Assembly (NCBI RefSeq): GCF_024713945.1
Contig: NC_134686.1
Location: 1,946,001-2,010,000 of the forward strand
DNA length: 64,000 bases
DNA from: Dermatophagoides farinae
Taxonomy: Eukaryota > Arthropoda > Arachnida > Sarcoptiformes > Pyroglyphidae
Direction of reading: 5' to 3'
Shown here: in pieces, positions 30,028-42,500 of the stretch
How the letters are laid out: every line of letters starts with the position of its first letter
Position numbering within the stretch: position 1 is the first letter of the stretch
Made by a program: the position numbers and the translations under genes
The notes under the pieces: model-generated
The model's input: only the letters and a program-made list of their open reading frames with translations
What the model was told of the DNA's origin: nothing
The model's database searches: none

Positions 30028-33000
30028 CGACAGAGACTACATGAACATCATCATCATAATCATACTACTACTACTATAACTACTGCTAATATCCATTGTT
30101 GAATGTATAATTGAAATTGATAAATGATTAATTGATTAAGCCTCCTATTTTTTTTAAGCTTTTTTCTTTCATCTCGTTCATTTTTCTCTTTTATTATGTT
30201 ATTTTCTCAATGTCTTATTATCCCATTATTATCATCATTCAATTCTTTATCTTGTTGTCATTATATGTGTTGTTGTTCGTTGTTCGTTTCGTTTCGTTTT
30301 GTTTGATGTTTCGTTTCGCATATAAATCGCATCATACATAGAAATGAGATGGTCATGATGATGATGATCCGTTTTACATTGAATAAAAAAAAAACGAAAT
30401 GAATCCAACTGCATAAAAACAATTACCGAATTGTTATTTCTTTTTTTTCAGTTTTAATAGTTCTTATGTCATTTTGTTTCAAAATACTTGACTTATTATC
30501 CGAGGGTGGTGGTGGTGGTGGTGGATTCATTAACTCACACTGTGATGTTATTTGACTTTTAAAAAAAAAATGAAGATCATCATCATTTCTTAATCTCCCT
30601 CGGTTCTTTTTTTTTTCATTGCACTCGAACACACACACACATACACGCACACGTCATTTTTTTCCTGGCTTCATTATTCACTAATTAATCATCGGTTATA
30701 TTTCCATTGAATTCCATTAGTGGTTCCGATTCACATTATCAATTTTTTTTTTAATACATAAGAATCAATTCCGTGTTGACCTTTTTCAATTCATTTATTT
30801 TCAATTTTTTTTTTCATTAATTATGGATCGTTTTTTTTTCGATCTACACTTGGTGTGGCCATAGGACGAATATTTTCTTTTCATCATCATCATCATCATC
30901 ATCACCGTCATCATTGAATTGCTGACAAATTTTTTTTTGTTGTCTGCTATTTAATTTAGCTTGGACGATTATAATGATGAACATACTGTGTGTGTGTGTT
31001 TGATGTTTATTTAATTCTCTCCATACATCCATCTACATCCATACATACACATTTATCAAATTGTACACATCAATTGTGTGTGTCCAATAATGAAATGAAA
31101 TGAACATCTATTTAATGATGATGATGATGTTGTTGTTTCTTATGATGTCGAATAATAATCACTGAATGTGATGTGATGTGTCTATGTGTGTGTATGTTCA
31201 ATTAGATAAAGATATCCTGCTGATGTTTGTGATATATTATCTATTAAATAGAGAATGAGAAATATTGAAGACATCTTTTCTCTTATTCTTCATCATCAAG
31301 TATTTTTTTTTCATCTTGGTGATATGTATTTTCTTATTATTCATTACTAGCTAAAATTAAAAAAAAAAATTTGTTACCACCAACATTCAATTGTTGTAAA
31401 TGAATGTTTTTTTTTTTCGTTTCATTGGATTTGAACCATCATCATCATCATCATCATCATCAAAAATCAAAAATGAAATGAAATGGATTGGATAGGATTT
31501 GACAACACTATAAATGGTAGAAAATGAAAATGTTTCTGATCGAATCATTTCTGATTTCTGATTTCTGATTTTTTTTTCATTTCATTTCATTTCATTTGGG
31601 TTGTCCATTTGTTGTATTCATTCATTGGAAAAATTCATCATCATTACATACTGTGTTTGTTTGTTTGATGGGGTCGATCAATATGGAATATTTTTGTTCG
31701 TTCGTTCATTCATTCGTTTGCTTGCTCGCTCGCTCGCTATAAAACACATATCGATAGTTACCGGACAATCAAATCATTTGTTGTTGTTGTTGTTGACCAC
31801 ATGTAGAGCAACAAAGCACATAGGTTAGCCACAAAAAAAAACACCGATGATATGAGAGAATTATATAGACCATATTTTAGACAAACACACACACACGCAT
31901 TTGTGAAGGCGAGATTTTTCAAATTTTGAAATGTTCAACATTCCATTGTGTTGTTGTTGTTTTTTGTCCACCTGTGTGTACATTTGATTGACCAAAAAAA
32001 TTTTTTTTCAAATATATATTGCATTACGAAGTTTCAATTCAAATTTTTTTTTTCTTGAATTGAAATTGAAATTCCATTTTTTTTCCCTGAATTTTAATTC
32101 TAAATCCTATAGGAAACCTTTAAGCCTTTAATGAAATGTTTATGATCAAATAGACTGGTACTGGCTGAATTTTCTGGTTTTTTTTTTTGGTTTTATTTAA
32201 AATTTTGATGAAAAATTTACTCACATCATTATTATTCATAGAATATAACAAAAAAGAAAAAAAGTTGACAACAATTGATTCCATCATCATCATTATGTTC
32301 CATTATTCATTACACGCATTCTACGTGATATCTGTGACTGTGATAGATCCGATTACGATGAATGAGATTCTTTTATTTTATTTTTTTTTGTCATCATAAT
32401 GATGATGATGATGACTTGAGTTGAGACTGATTCTTTAGTTTTCATCATCATCCATTCATTCATTCATTCAATTATTTAACAGAAGATCGGAAAATATCAA
32501 TCCATCATTCTATAAATGATTCTGTTTCAATCATCATCATCATTGATAATGATCTTTATATTTTGTTCTTGTTTTCATTTATTCAGAATTTTGAAATGAG
32601 CTCGTTTTGTATTATTCTGATGAATTTTGAATTTGAAAAAATTTTTTTTTTCTGCACTAAGTTTTACACATTGTCCATCCCATGATCAAAAACACACGAG
32701 TGTTCATCACCATAATAAAGCCATTTTTATTCAGCAAAAAAAAAAGCCAAACAAATTAATCACTTTCAGGTTGCCCATTCAATTAAAAATGATGATGATG
32801 GTGATTATATAATAACTTTACAAAGCAAAAAAAAATGTAATCATCATTGAGATGACCAAAGACAATCCTATCATGTGTGTTTCATTAATTTATTCTTCCT
32901 GATTAAATTGTTGAAAACAAAAAAATTTCGTTTTTGTTTGTCGATAAAAAAAACACGTATTTTTTTTTATTTTGGCTGCATAATCATCATCATTGTGTAT

Positions 33001-34173
33001 TAATTTGATGAAGATGTTATTCATCCCGGAATTGCTTTAGTAGTAGTTGTTGTTGTTGTTGGATAAGCGCATCCTCTGTCTTTTTTTTCACGATAAATAA
33101 AATTATAAAAAAAATGCTGATTGTAATGTGATGAATTCTGAATTTCGTCATTCTATAATACAACAACAGAATCCGATCATCATCATCATCATTATTATCA
33201 ACACTGATGATGGTTTTTAACCCATTTATCCATTTGCATATATAGCGAATAAAAATTTACAAAAAGTTCAGGCTTTTGTTGTAACTTCCAAAGAATCTGG
33301 CTAATTTATTTGATTGAATACGAACAAACAAATCCAAATCTACATAATGTACAATCCCATTTGGGACAAACAGCCATCCAGCCATTCAACCGACCAAAAA
33401 AAGGTTATGTTGAAAGTTTTTTAAATTCTGGCTAAAAAACAAATGGCTTTTGTGGCTTTTATTTTTTTTTTTTTTTTTACACACACACAAACATCAAATC
33501 ACACATCATATAATGAAGAATCATTCATTTGGCTATAAACAAAGAAATGGGATTCTGTATATGGTTGAATATATCTAATGGTGTATTTTGTTTTGTTTCA
33601 CAAACGAACAAAATAAAAAACAAAAACAAAAAAAAAAAACAGAATCGGGTATGACAAACACATTTTCATTTATTTGAAATTTTCAAGAATTTCTTTTTCT
33701 TTTTTGTTGTGGTTTTGTTGTTGTTGTTGTTGTTTTTGTTTTTATTTTGGGTTGTTGTTGTTAGCATAGACAAAAATGATGGTTGAACAACAACAAATTT
33801 GTTTCTTACCATTTTTTGATTCATGATACATTGTCGTCTTTTTTTTGGGTTTTTTGTTGTTGTTCAAGAAAAAGTGTTTGTCTGGTTTTTCATATCCAAA
33901 TATCCAAACAACAACAACAACAACAACAAAAAATACAGGAGATTCATAAACACGAATATTCCATTAATTTCACCATAAACAAAAACAAACAGGAAATAGA
34001 AATTGAATATTTTTGTTTGCATTTGGATGATGAAAAAATTTTTTTGTTGTTGTAAATGTGCAATAAATTCAGTTTTTTCCTATTCCGTTTTGTTTTGTTT
34101 TTCGGGGTAATCCACAAACAACATGGATTTCCAAAATGCAAAAAAAAAGTTTTTCAAGATTATTTCTTTCTAC

Positions 34174-34179
<6 letters not shown>

Positions 34180-34205
<26 letters not shown>
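34180..34205. repeat. Poly-T run of 26
   Basis: Uninterrupted T26 in Cirl intron 1, the longest homopolymer I see in the window. Confidence 0.9.
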
Positions 34206-36340
34206 GGTTCATACATCATCTGGTGGACCCAATGTTTAATGTGTTGCATTTTGTTTATTCAAAAATGTTGATTATAAATCACCTGGCTTGGTTTTTTCAT
34301 ATTTTTTTTTTCTTTCTCTTCATAGTTTGTTTGAACAACTAGTAGAACTTTAAAATTTGGATTTTTAAACTTTTTTTTTGGCCAAAGTTTGCATAAATTA
34401 ATTCAGATTTTTTTTTATTTTGATTTTTTTTCTGTCTCTTGAAAAAAAATCAAAATAAATAAATTGCTATAAGTGGTCATCACATTACCACCGTGCAAAA
34501 ACAAAATGAACAAACTGATGATGATTGTGACATTGGTGGCCACTTAGGACATTTGATTAGATATGTCGAATTCCTCTCTGTGTGTGTGTGTGTGTGTAAT
34601 GAGTGTTATCACAAACTCTCGATTTCGACAAAATTTTTTTTTTGACAGGACTACTTTTTTTTCTAAAGTGGTGGTAGTGGGGGGTGGGGGTAAGAGAGTA
34701 GGATAAATTGTGAAAAAAGGTGATATATTGTCTATGTGTGTGTGTGTGTGTGTGTGTGTGGATTATCGCAAAAAAAAACCATTTTTCACCTTTGATCCAT
34801 GTCGTTCGTTCGTCATGCGTGTGTGTGTGTGTGTGTAAAATATCTTTTATTAATGGTAATGATCTAGATTCTAGAATAAAGTTCGGCAAACTTTTAGATC
34901 ATCATCATCATCATCATCATATTCGGTCAAATGTTTTAACCTCCAGAAGAAGAAGAAAAAAATAACGAAAAGAATGATGAACCATCTGAATCTGTCTTTT
35001 TTTTCCACCTATCCATCATCATATTTTGTACATTTTGTTTTTTTTTTGTCGGTATGATTATCACTAATTTATTCATGATTTCGATCAACACACACACACA
35101 CACACGGAAAATCTTTTAAAATAAAATTTTCTTATCTCAGAAAAAAAAATTTCATATGATGCCCTAAGATAATGTCAATTGGATAAAGAACAACAACAAC
35201 AACAACACGGCCATCACCATTGCCGTCATTATTGAACAAACTATACAACATCGTTAATTTAATGCATTTTTGAATGATTAAAAAAAAAGAAATGAAAATT
35301 CTTTAAAATGAAAGAAATGTTTGCGCTTAATCGCTTCGTTTGTTATCTGTTTTTTCCTTTTTTCTGGTTGATGGAAGATTTTCTCTTATCCAATTTCTTT
35401 CTATATGTGTAATAGTAGGATTGGATCCGTGTCATTGGTAAGATGCAAAAATTAACAAAAAAATTTTTTTCTCTCTCTCATCTCATCTCAATATATCAAG
35501 ATCAATCAATCAATCAATCACCTCTATGCTGGTGGTTTTTCCGTTTTTTTTCGTTCTGTTATTTCTGCATTTCTTTGTCGTCGGAAAAATTGATTATTTA
35601 CAATGTGATGATATGATGTTGACCATTTGGGAATACCAGAATATATTGAGATCACACACACACATTTCATTTCTTTGGAATATCCAGAATATATTTGTAT
35701 CTCTGTGTGTGTGTGTTTGTGTGTGTAAATTACGTATGTTTTAACATTGACAATACGTGACTAGTGTCCACAAATAAAAAAAAACACAACACATCATTTA
35801 TTGGTTCATTTTTTTTTATTATTATTATTCATCTAATATCCATCCTGTTAATGGTTATCATCATATTGAATTGATCCAAATGATGATGAAATGGAAAAGG
35901 AAAACTGTGTATGGCATACACGCGCCATTCAATACACAAATCAATTTCCTTTTTCAAATTCATCATTTGCCAATTTTATTTATTTATTTACATCTAAATT
36001 ATTCTATTAACCAAGTAGTAGTAGTAGTAGTAATTGTTGTTGTATTTATTCAATAATTAACAAGCTGTTGTTCCATTTCATGTGGATGATGACCGGAATT
36101 TTTTTTTCCACTTCTCAATTGCTTCTGTTGTTGTAATAATAAAATTCATTAATTATCTTTTCACACACACACACACACACAGGAATTCTTTTTCTATTTT
36201 AACGATAAAACAAAAAAAATTGGCCGGATTGTACATTACGAATAACAACAACAACAACAACAGCAGCAGCAGAATTGAATCTTTAATCAAAGAATTTTCA
36301 CACAGATTCTCTATGTGCAAAAAACGTGCTCATATAATAA

Positions 36341-36348
<8 letters not shown>

Positions 36349-36377
<29 letters not shown>
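36349..36377. repeat. (AC)n microsatellite, about 14 copies
   Basis: Uninterrupted AC tract in Cirl intron 1. Confidence 0.9.
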
Positions 36378-36379
<2 letters not shown>

Positions 36380-37068
36380 AATCGGATTTGCTGAGTTTTT
36401 TTTCATATTTATTATATATATAAATATGCATTCACAGAATTAATTTTTTTTCTCTCTTTCTATTCATCATGTAGAATTCAAATTCCATATTTATGCAAAT
36501 GATTATCATGATAATAATAATAATAATAATAATAATAACATGTGGAATCTTGATTTATTTTTTTTTCATTTTTATATTGTCTTGCTAATACACAACACAC
36601 ACACACACAGACTAGTATTTACATCATTGGATTTTTTTTTCACGCTGCATGAATAAATGAAAATTTGCCTTTTGGCCATTTACATACATTTATATATTAT
36701 GTATATGTACTTGAATTTTCATATTTTTCGTTATTCATTTCGTTTCGTTTTTTGATTCATTCACGAATGGATATATCCATCCATGTTTATAGTAGTGCTT
36801 TGTCGACCATGATGATGATGATGATGATGATGGCGACCACTTTTAATAAATGATGACATTTTCTTGCCAAACCATCACCAATATCATGTCGTATGAATTT
36901 TTTTTTTCTTCTTCTTGGTCCTTTATCAGATTTCATGGATGATTCTCTTTATATTCTTACAAGTTTTTTTTTTCTTCCTTCCTTACTTACTGTTTTTTTT
37001 CTTTGATGACGATGAATTGATATTGTCAAATGTATGGTGGATGGGTACAAATTAATTTATTACCCTGA

Positions 37069-37096
37069 CGAACGAACGAACGAACGAACGAACGAA
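37069..37096. repeat. (CGAA)7 tetranucleotide tract
   Basis: Seven perfect CGAA units. It stands out because CpG-containing repeats are otherwise rare here. It lies in Cirl intron 1. Confidence 0.9.
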
Positions 37097-38463
37097 AAAG
37101 TCATTTTACCATTATCGATATTCTATCGATAATATATATAGGTAATATTATTATACAGTATACTGTCAAATATTTACACACATAATACACACACACAACA
37201 GCAATAATGATTTGATGATGTGCATTTTTAATATTTCTCTAATATTTCACATTTTCAATTTTTTTTTCTTTCTGGTGTGTATTGTTTGACACTTGTTTTT
37301 TTTTCTCTCTCATATGTCGTAAAAAAGAATGCAAAATGATTCATTGCTTTTTTGCTGTTGTTGTTGTTGTTGTTGTCGTTGTTGTTGTCAATTGTTGGTC
37401 AATGGTATATAGTGTTCGATTTCAGGTTGTTTTTTTTTCATTTTGATCTAATCGATTTTGGTTTTGAAAATGAAAAAAAAAATTCTATTCACAATGTTTT
37501 TTCAATCAATATATATAGATCCTGTTGATGTGTATACTCTACACTATTTTTTTTTTTGCTGTATCTTTTCAAATCGATTATTATTGATTTGATCGATTCA
37601 ATACTATTCACTTGTTCGTCACACCTCATATGCACACACACACACACACTCACCTTATCTTTATTATCATTGAATATCATTATCGATACAATCGATTATT
37701 GAAATTGAAAAAAAAAATTCATCATGAAAATGTCAATTGTTTTTTTATCACACACACACACAAACAAAACAAAAAAAAATTCCAGATCCGCAAACATTAT
37801 CAAGTGTCAAATTTGTCACCTCACACAGCATCAATTTGATTCATTCAATCATTGATATGTGTGATATAATAATAATTCGTAAAATGAATGAATATCATTT
37901 TGAGAAAAGTTTTTCTTTCTTTTGTTTTGTTTTCAACCATCACCAGATGATCGTCGTCATCAAAATTAATCACTGTGAACATTATTGGTGCTGTATATAT
38001 AGCTCTATGATTTATTATTTGATTTTTTTTCTTCATCATCATCATCATCATTTTATAAAAAAAAAGTTTATTTTTCGCTCCACTAGCTTGCTTGCTTGCT
38101 TGCTGTGAGCTCATCACTTTGACATATGTATGTGTCGGTGATGGTGATGGTGATGGTGGTGGTGTGACCGATGCAAATACCTGACCTGTCTTCGGTCAGC
38201 TCAATATTGGTGTGTCAGTGAATGTAATTCAACATTTCAGTATTGAAAACAACAACAACAAAAAAACCGATTATCTGAAATGTTCGAGTTAATCGATTTA
38301 GTGTTTCATTTCCATTTTATCCATCAGTATCAACTTTTCAAAATGTCATCTTGATGTTTATGTGTGTGTGTGTGTGTGTTTGATTTGAATTTATAAATTA
38401 AAAAAAAACTTTTAAAATTTCTTTTCGGAAAAATAATTCCGTTTCTTCATATCTGATCAAAAT

Positions 38464-38488
38464 GACGACGACGACGACGACGACGACG
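38464..38488. repeat. (GAC)8 microsatellite
   Basis: GAC units rich in CpG, about 145 bases before the Cirl microexon, in intron 1. Confidence 0.85.
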
Positions 38489-38632
38489 ATGTTGATGATT
38501 GGAAAGATTTAGTTTGCCGCATGATTTTTCTTGCTTTTTTTTCTTTGTTTGTTTTTTTGTTCATTTTTTTAATTTTTTTTTGTTTTGTTTTTTTGTTTTC
38601 GTTTACGTTTTTTTTTATTTAAAAATAAATAG

Positions 38633-38671
38633 TGAATGCAACCAATTTTTCCATAAGTCCTCCCAATCGAG
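38633..38671 (+). CDS. Cirl: Cirl exon 2: 39-nt in-frame microexon
   Basis: It lies between a T-rich tract ending in AATAG (AG at 38631-38632) and a donor GT at 38672 (GAG|GTAATT). It enters and leaves in phase 1, so it adds 13 residues (VNATNFSISPPNR, first codon split with exon 1) between the signal peptide and the lectin domain. It contains an N-glycosylation sequon (NAT) and another at NFS. Because exon 1 and exon 3 also match in phase, skipping would leave the frame intact, so this is a natural cassette exon. The call rests on splice sites and phase only. Confidence 0.55.
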
Positions 38672-38848
38672 GTAATTATCATTTTTGTTTTATTTTATTT
38701 GATTTTTGATTTTTTGATTTTGTTTTTTCATTTATATATAAATTTTTTTTCAATCAATCAATAAATTGATTGATTGATTTGAACGATTAATCATTTGACT
38801 AATTATTAATCAATTAATTAATTTTCTTGTTTTGTTTTTTTCACATAG

Positions 38849-39483
38849 CTCGTATACAATATAAAACAACATATGCCTGTGAACATCGTGAATTACAGCT
38901 AAATTGTGAACCAAATGAATCAATACATTTGGTACGTGCCAATTATGGCCGTTTTAGTCTTAGTATATGTAATGAAGGTGGACGTTTAGATTTAAGCGTC
39001 ATGTGTATGTCTTATCGTTCATTTCTAATCATGTCCGACAGGTAATTATCTTGTTTTTTTCTTTTCTTTTTTTTCTTACTTGAAATTCTAAAAAAAAAAA
39101 AATATTTTAATTGTTCATCTCTTGTACAATTTTTCATTCCTGTGTGTGTGTGTTTTTTTTTTTACTTTATTCGAATCATTGAACCCTATAATTATAACCA
39201 TTAATTGTTCATTTTTTTTTTGTTTTTTAAATTATCATTCATTATATAATTACGACAAAAAAAAATGTAGATGTAGCAACAAATCAAGCTGTAGTGTCAT
39301 CGTTTCAAGTAAATTATTTGATGATCCATGCCCAGGAACGGCCAAATATCTTGAAGTTCAATATCATTGTGTTCAAGGTTGGTTAAAATCATCATCATTT
39401 TTCATTCTTTATTTTTTTTTAAATTTTGATTGTTTTTTTTTTTTTGGTTAGGCTCATCCTCTTCAATCATGTCATCACAATCT

Positions 39484-39514
<31 letters not shown>

Positions 39515-42500
39515 CAGTCACAGTCGACATCATTATTATTACAGACAACCACTCGTAGACCACCAATTGAGACTTCCTTAGTGAACAATACAATTCCGGT
39601 TATTCTGAATAATAATAATAGTCCAATAGATACAGTGTTTGTACCTCCACCACCACCACCACTACAATCATCATCATCATCACCACCACCTACAACCGAT
39701 TCATCGTATATGACACATGCTGAAGATCAGCCCATTTTAACATCATCAGATTCATCTGATCGATTTAATTTACGATGGAATAAAACTAATATAGCCTCTA
39801 TGGTTGAACATTTTGATAATACATTGCCTTTAACAATATCACCATTGTTGCCCTTTAATACGGCCGATAATAATAATCTTGATATACCGATCGATCAATC
39901 ATCACCATCATCGTCATCGAATATATTTGTTCGTACACAAGATAATTCATTAAATTCAATATATGGTTCTATTGATAATGGCAATAATGTTAATATCTCA
40001 CCGGAAGATTATTGTCCAAGTTCATTTGTACGTAGTCTTTTTTGGAATTCGATTCGAAAAAATGAAATGACAAGTCAAAAATGTCCAGGAGGTGCTACCG
40101 GTTTTGTTAAATGGCGTTGTATTTATAATCATGATCTAGACATTGTTGAATGGTATCCACCAAGACCGGATTTTAGTGAATGTCGTTCATTATGGTTAGA
40201 TAATCTTGATGAACGTTTAAATAATCGAGAATCGGTCATTAAGATTGCCAATGAATTGGCATTGATGACATTGACTAAGCCTTTATATTCAGAAGATTTA
40301 GTTAAAATTGCCAATATTATACAACAATTTTTAGAACACACTATAACCAGTATACAAAGCTTACAAACGGTTGAAGTTTGGCATAGACATCAAGTTCTTA
40401 AAGAATTATTAACATTTATTGTTGAAATTGTAAGCAATTTACTTGGTAATGGCCAAGATGATGCATGGCTTGATTTGAATATTATTAATCGTAAAGAAGT
40501 TGCATCAGCATTGATCAGATCATTGGAAAAAAGTGCCTTATTATTAGCTGATAATACTAATCATGATGGTTCTACTGCCATTGCTCGTCCTAATGTTTGT
40601 AAGTAATAATAATAAATAGTGTATATATATATATCGAATTTCATAATCATTCTTGTTCTGGATTTTTTTTTGTTGTTGTCCATTTTTTTTTCTCAGTGGT
40701 CTCTGTACATGTTCTTGATACTGGTATGCCTATAAGTTTACAATTTCCCACTTATGAAGATATAACCGGAACAAATGATTGGACACGAATGGAAGATTCT
40801 ATATTTTTACCTGCACAATCTTTAGTTGATCATTCACAAGGAGGTAAGTTTTCTTTTTTGTTTTTTTATTGTTGTTGTTGTAAATTTATCAAATTATTCT
40901 GTTTGTTTTATATTGTAATATGTATATATAGGCCTTGCTAAAGTATCATTTTTTGCCTATTATCGTATTGAAGATTTATTGAAACCATCACCACAGACTG
41001 ATTTTGAACGTTATAATATTATTCATATGGCAAATCGATTACCAATGAATACAAGTCATCAGAATTTAATGCTTATAAATTCACATGTAATCGGTGCCAC
41101 ACTATCACATGATGGTACAATTGATGATCATCCAACACCATTATCACAACCAGTGACCATAATATTACGTCATATACAGGTGGAAAATATATCAAATCCA
41201 CAATGTGTTTATTGGAATATGAAACATCAAAATTGGCTAACCGATGGTTGTTGGGTTGAATCAACAAACAGTACACATACTATTTGTATGTGTAATCATC
41301 TTACACATTTTGCTGTTTTAAGTGAAATCAAAACTATGGCCGACAATCAATTGGATAATCAAACAATAAACATTGGTCGATCATTAGTAATGGGCAGCTG
41401 TTCAATCAGTATGATTATATTGGCATTATTGACCATATTATTATTTTTAACACCGGTTGGCAATAAAATCACCGCTTCAAATCATCGTAATCTTTATCTT
41501 ACATTATTCATATCGGAATTCATTTATGTTTGTATGATGAATACAATGGATAATGGTACAATGTTTACGGCTTGTTTGGCTATGTTGCATTATTTTTTAT
41601 TAACATCATTTTTTTGGACATTTTTTGCTGCATTCGATGTTTATATGCAAGTAAATCTAATTTATGAACATTTTAAATCTTCAAAACGTCTTTGGTGGTA
41701 TTATTCATTTGCCTATATAGGACCATTGGTCATTGTGATCGTTTGTTTTACACCATTGCCAACATATTATAGCCAATTTTTATTGTTAACATCGGCCAAC
41801 AATTATGTTCATCTTTCATTTATTGGTCCATTCATTGGTCTTGTATTGGCTAGTTTAATTTTTATTTTGTTTGCCTTTGTCATCATAAGAAATCATACGA
41901 TATCGGCAACAACTATTAAATGTTTTGATGATATACGTCTTGGTTGTTCAAAAAGTTCGATCAATTGGATTCTATTATTGACATTGTTTCAATCAATAAA
42001 TTGGCCATTAGCTTTTGCCAATATGTTTACACAGCAACAGCAACAACAGCAGCAACAACAACAACAACAGCATTCACAAATAATTGCCATCATATTTGCT
42101 TCGTTCAATTTATTATTTGCATTATTTGTGGGCTTGTATTGTGTACTTAAGACAGAAAATATTCAACATTCACTAATATTTCGTTATCTACCATTTTCAT
42201 TTGGTGGTAATAATCACCATCATCATCATCATCATCATAACCATCATCATAATCATCGATCTCAAATATCAAGTAATAATATGACAAAACAATCGACCAC
42301 TTCGGACGTTTATTCTACACGGCCAGTTGTCACACAAATCACTTCTACACAAGTGAATGGCATTAATGTACATACACCGATCGGTGCTGGTGGTATTGGT
42401 ATTGGTGGCCATTCACCTTCATCACCAAATGCAATTAGTCCAGTATCATCAATGTCCATGTCTCAATGTATTGGTCCAATGCAGCAACCATTGCCCATTG

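Larger units (their letters stand above)
20511..38632 (+). other. Cirl intron 1 (18.1 kb), repeat-rich
   Basis: Donor GT at 20511-20512 and acceptor AG at 38631-38632. The content is like the upstream intergenic DNA: dense (CAT)n, (GTT)n, (CA)n and A/T runs. I found no exon, no transposon with recognisable protein, and no RNA gene in it. The other introns of this gene are 88-235 bases, so this intron is about 100-fold larger. Enhancers or an alternative first exon could lie here, but nothing in the sequence identifies them. Several short perfect inverted repeats occur (for example 24221-24258 and 24971-25015). Confidence 0.6.

Noticed and set aside
37060-37100. Array-like repeats as CRISPR or telomere
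   Set aside because: They are tandem tetranucleotides without spacers, and the motif is not the arthropod telomere TTAGG.
37111-37133. ATTATCGATA hairpin (10-bp perfect stem)
   Set aside because: Too short and A/T-rich to be remarkable in 64 kb.
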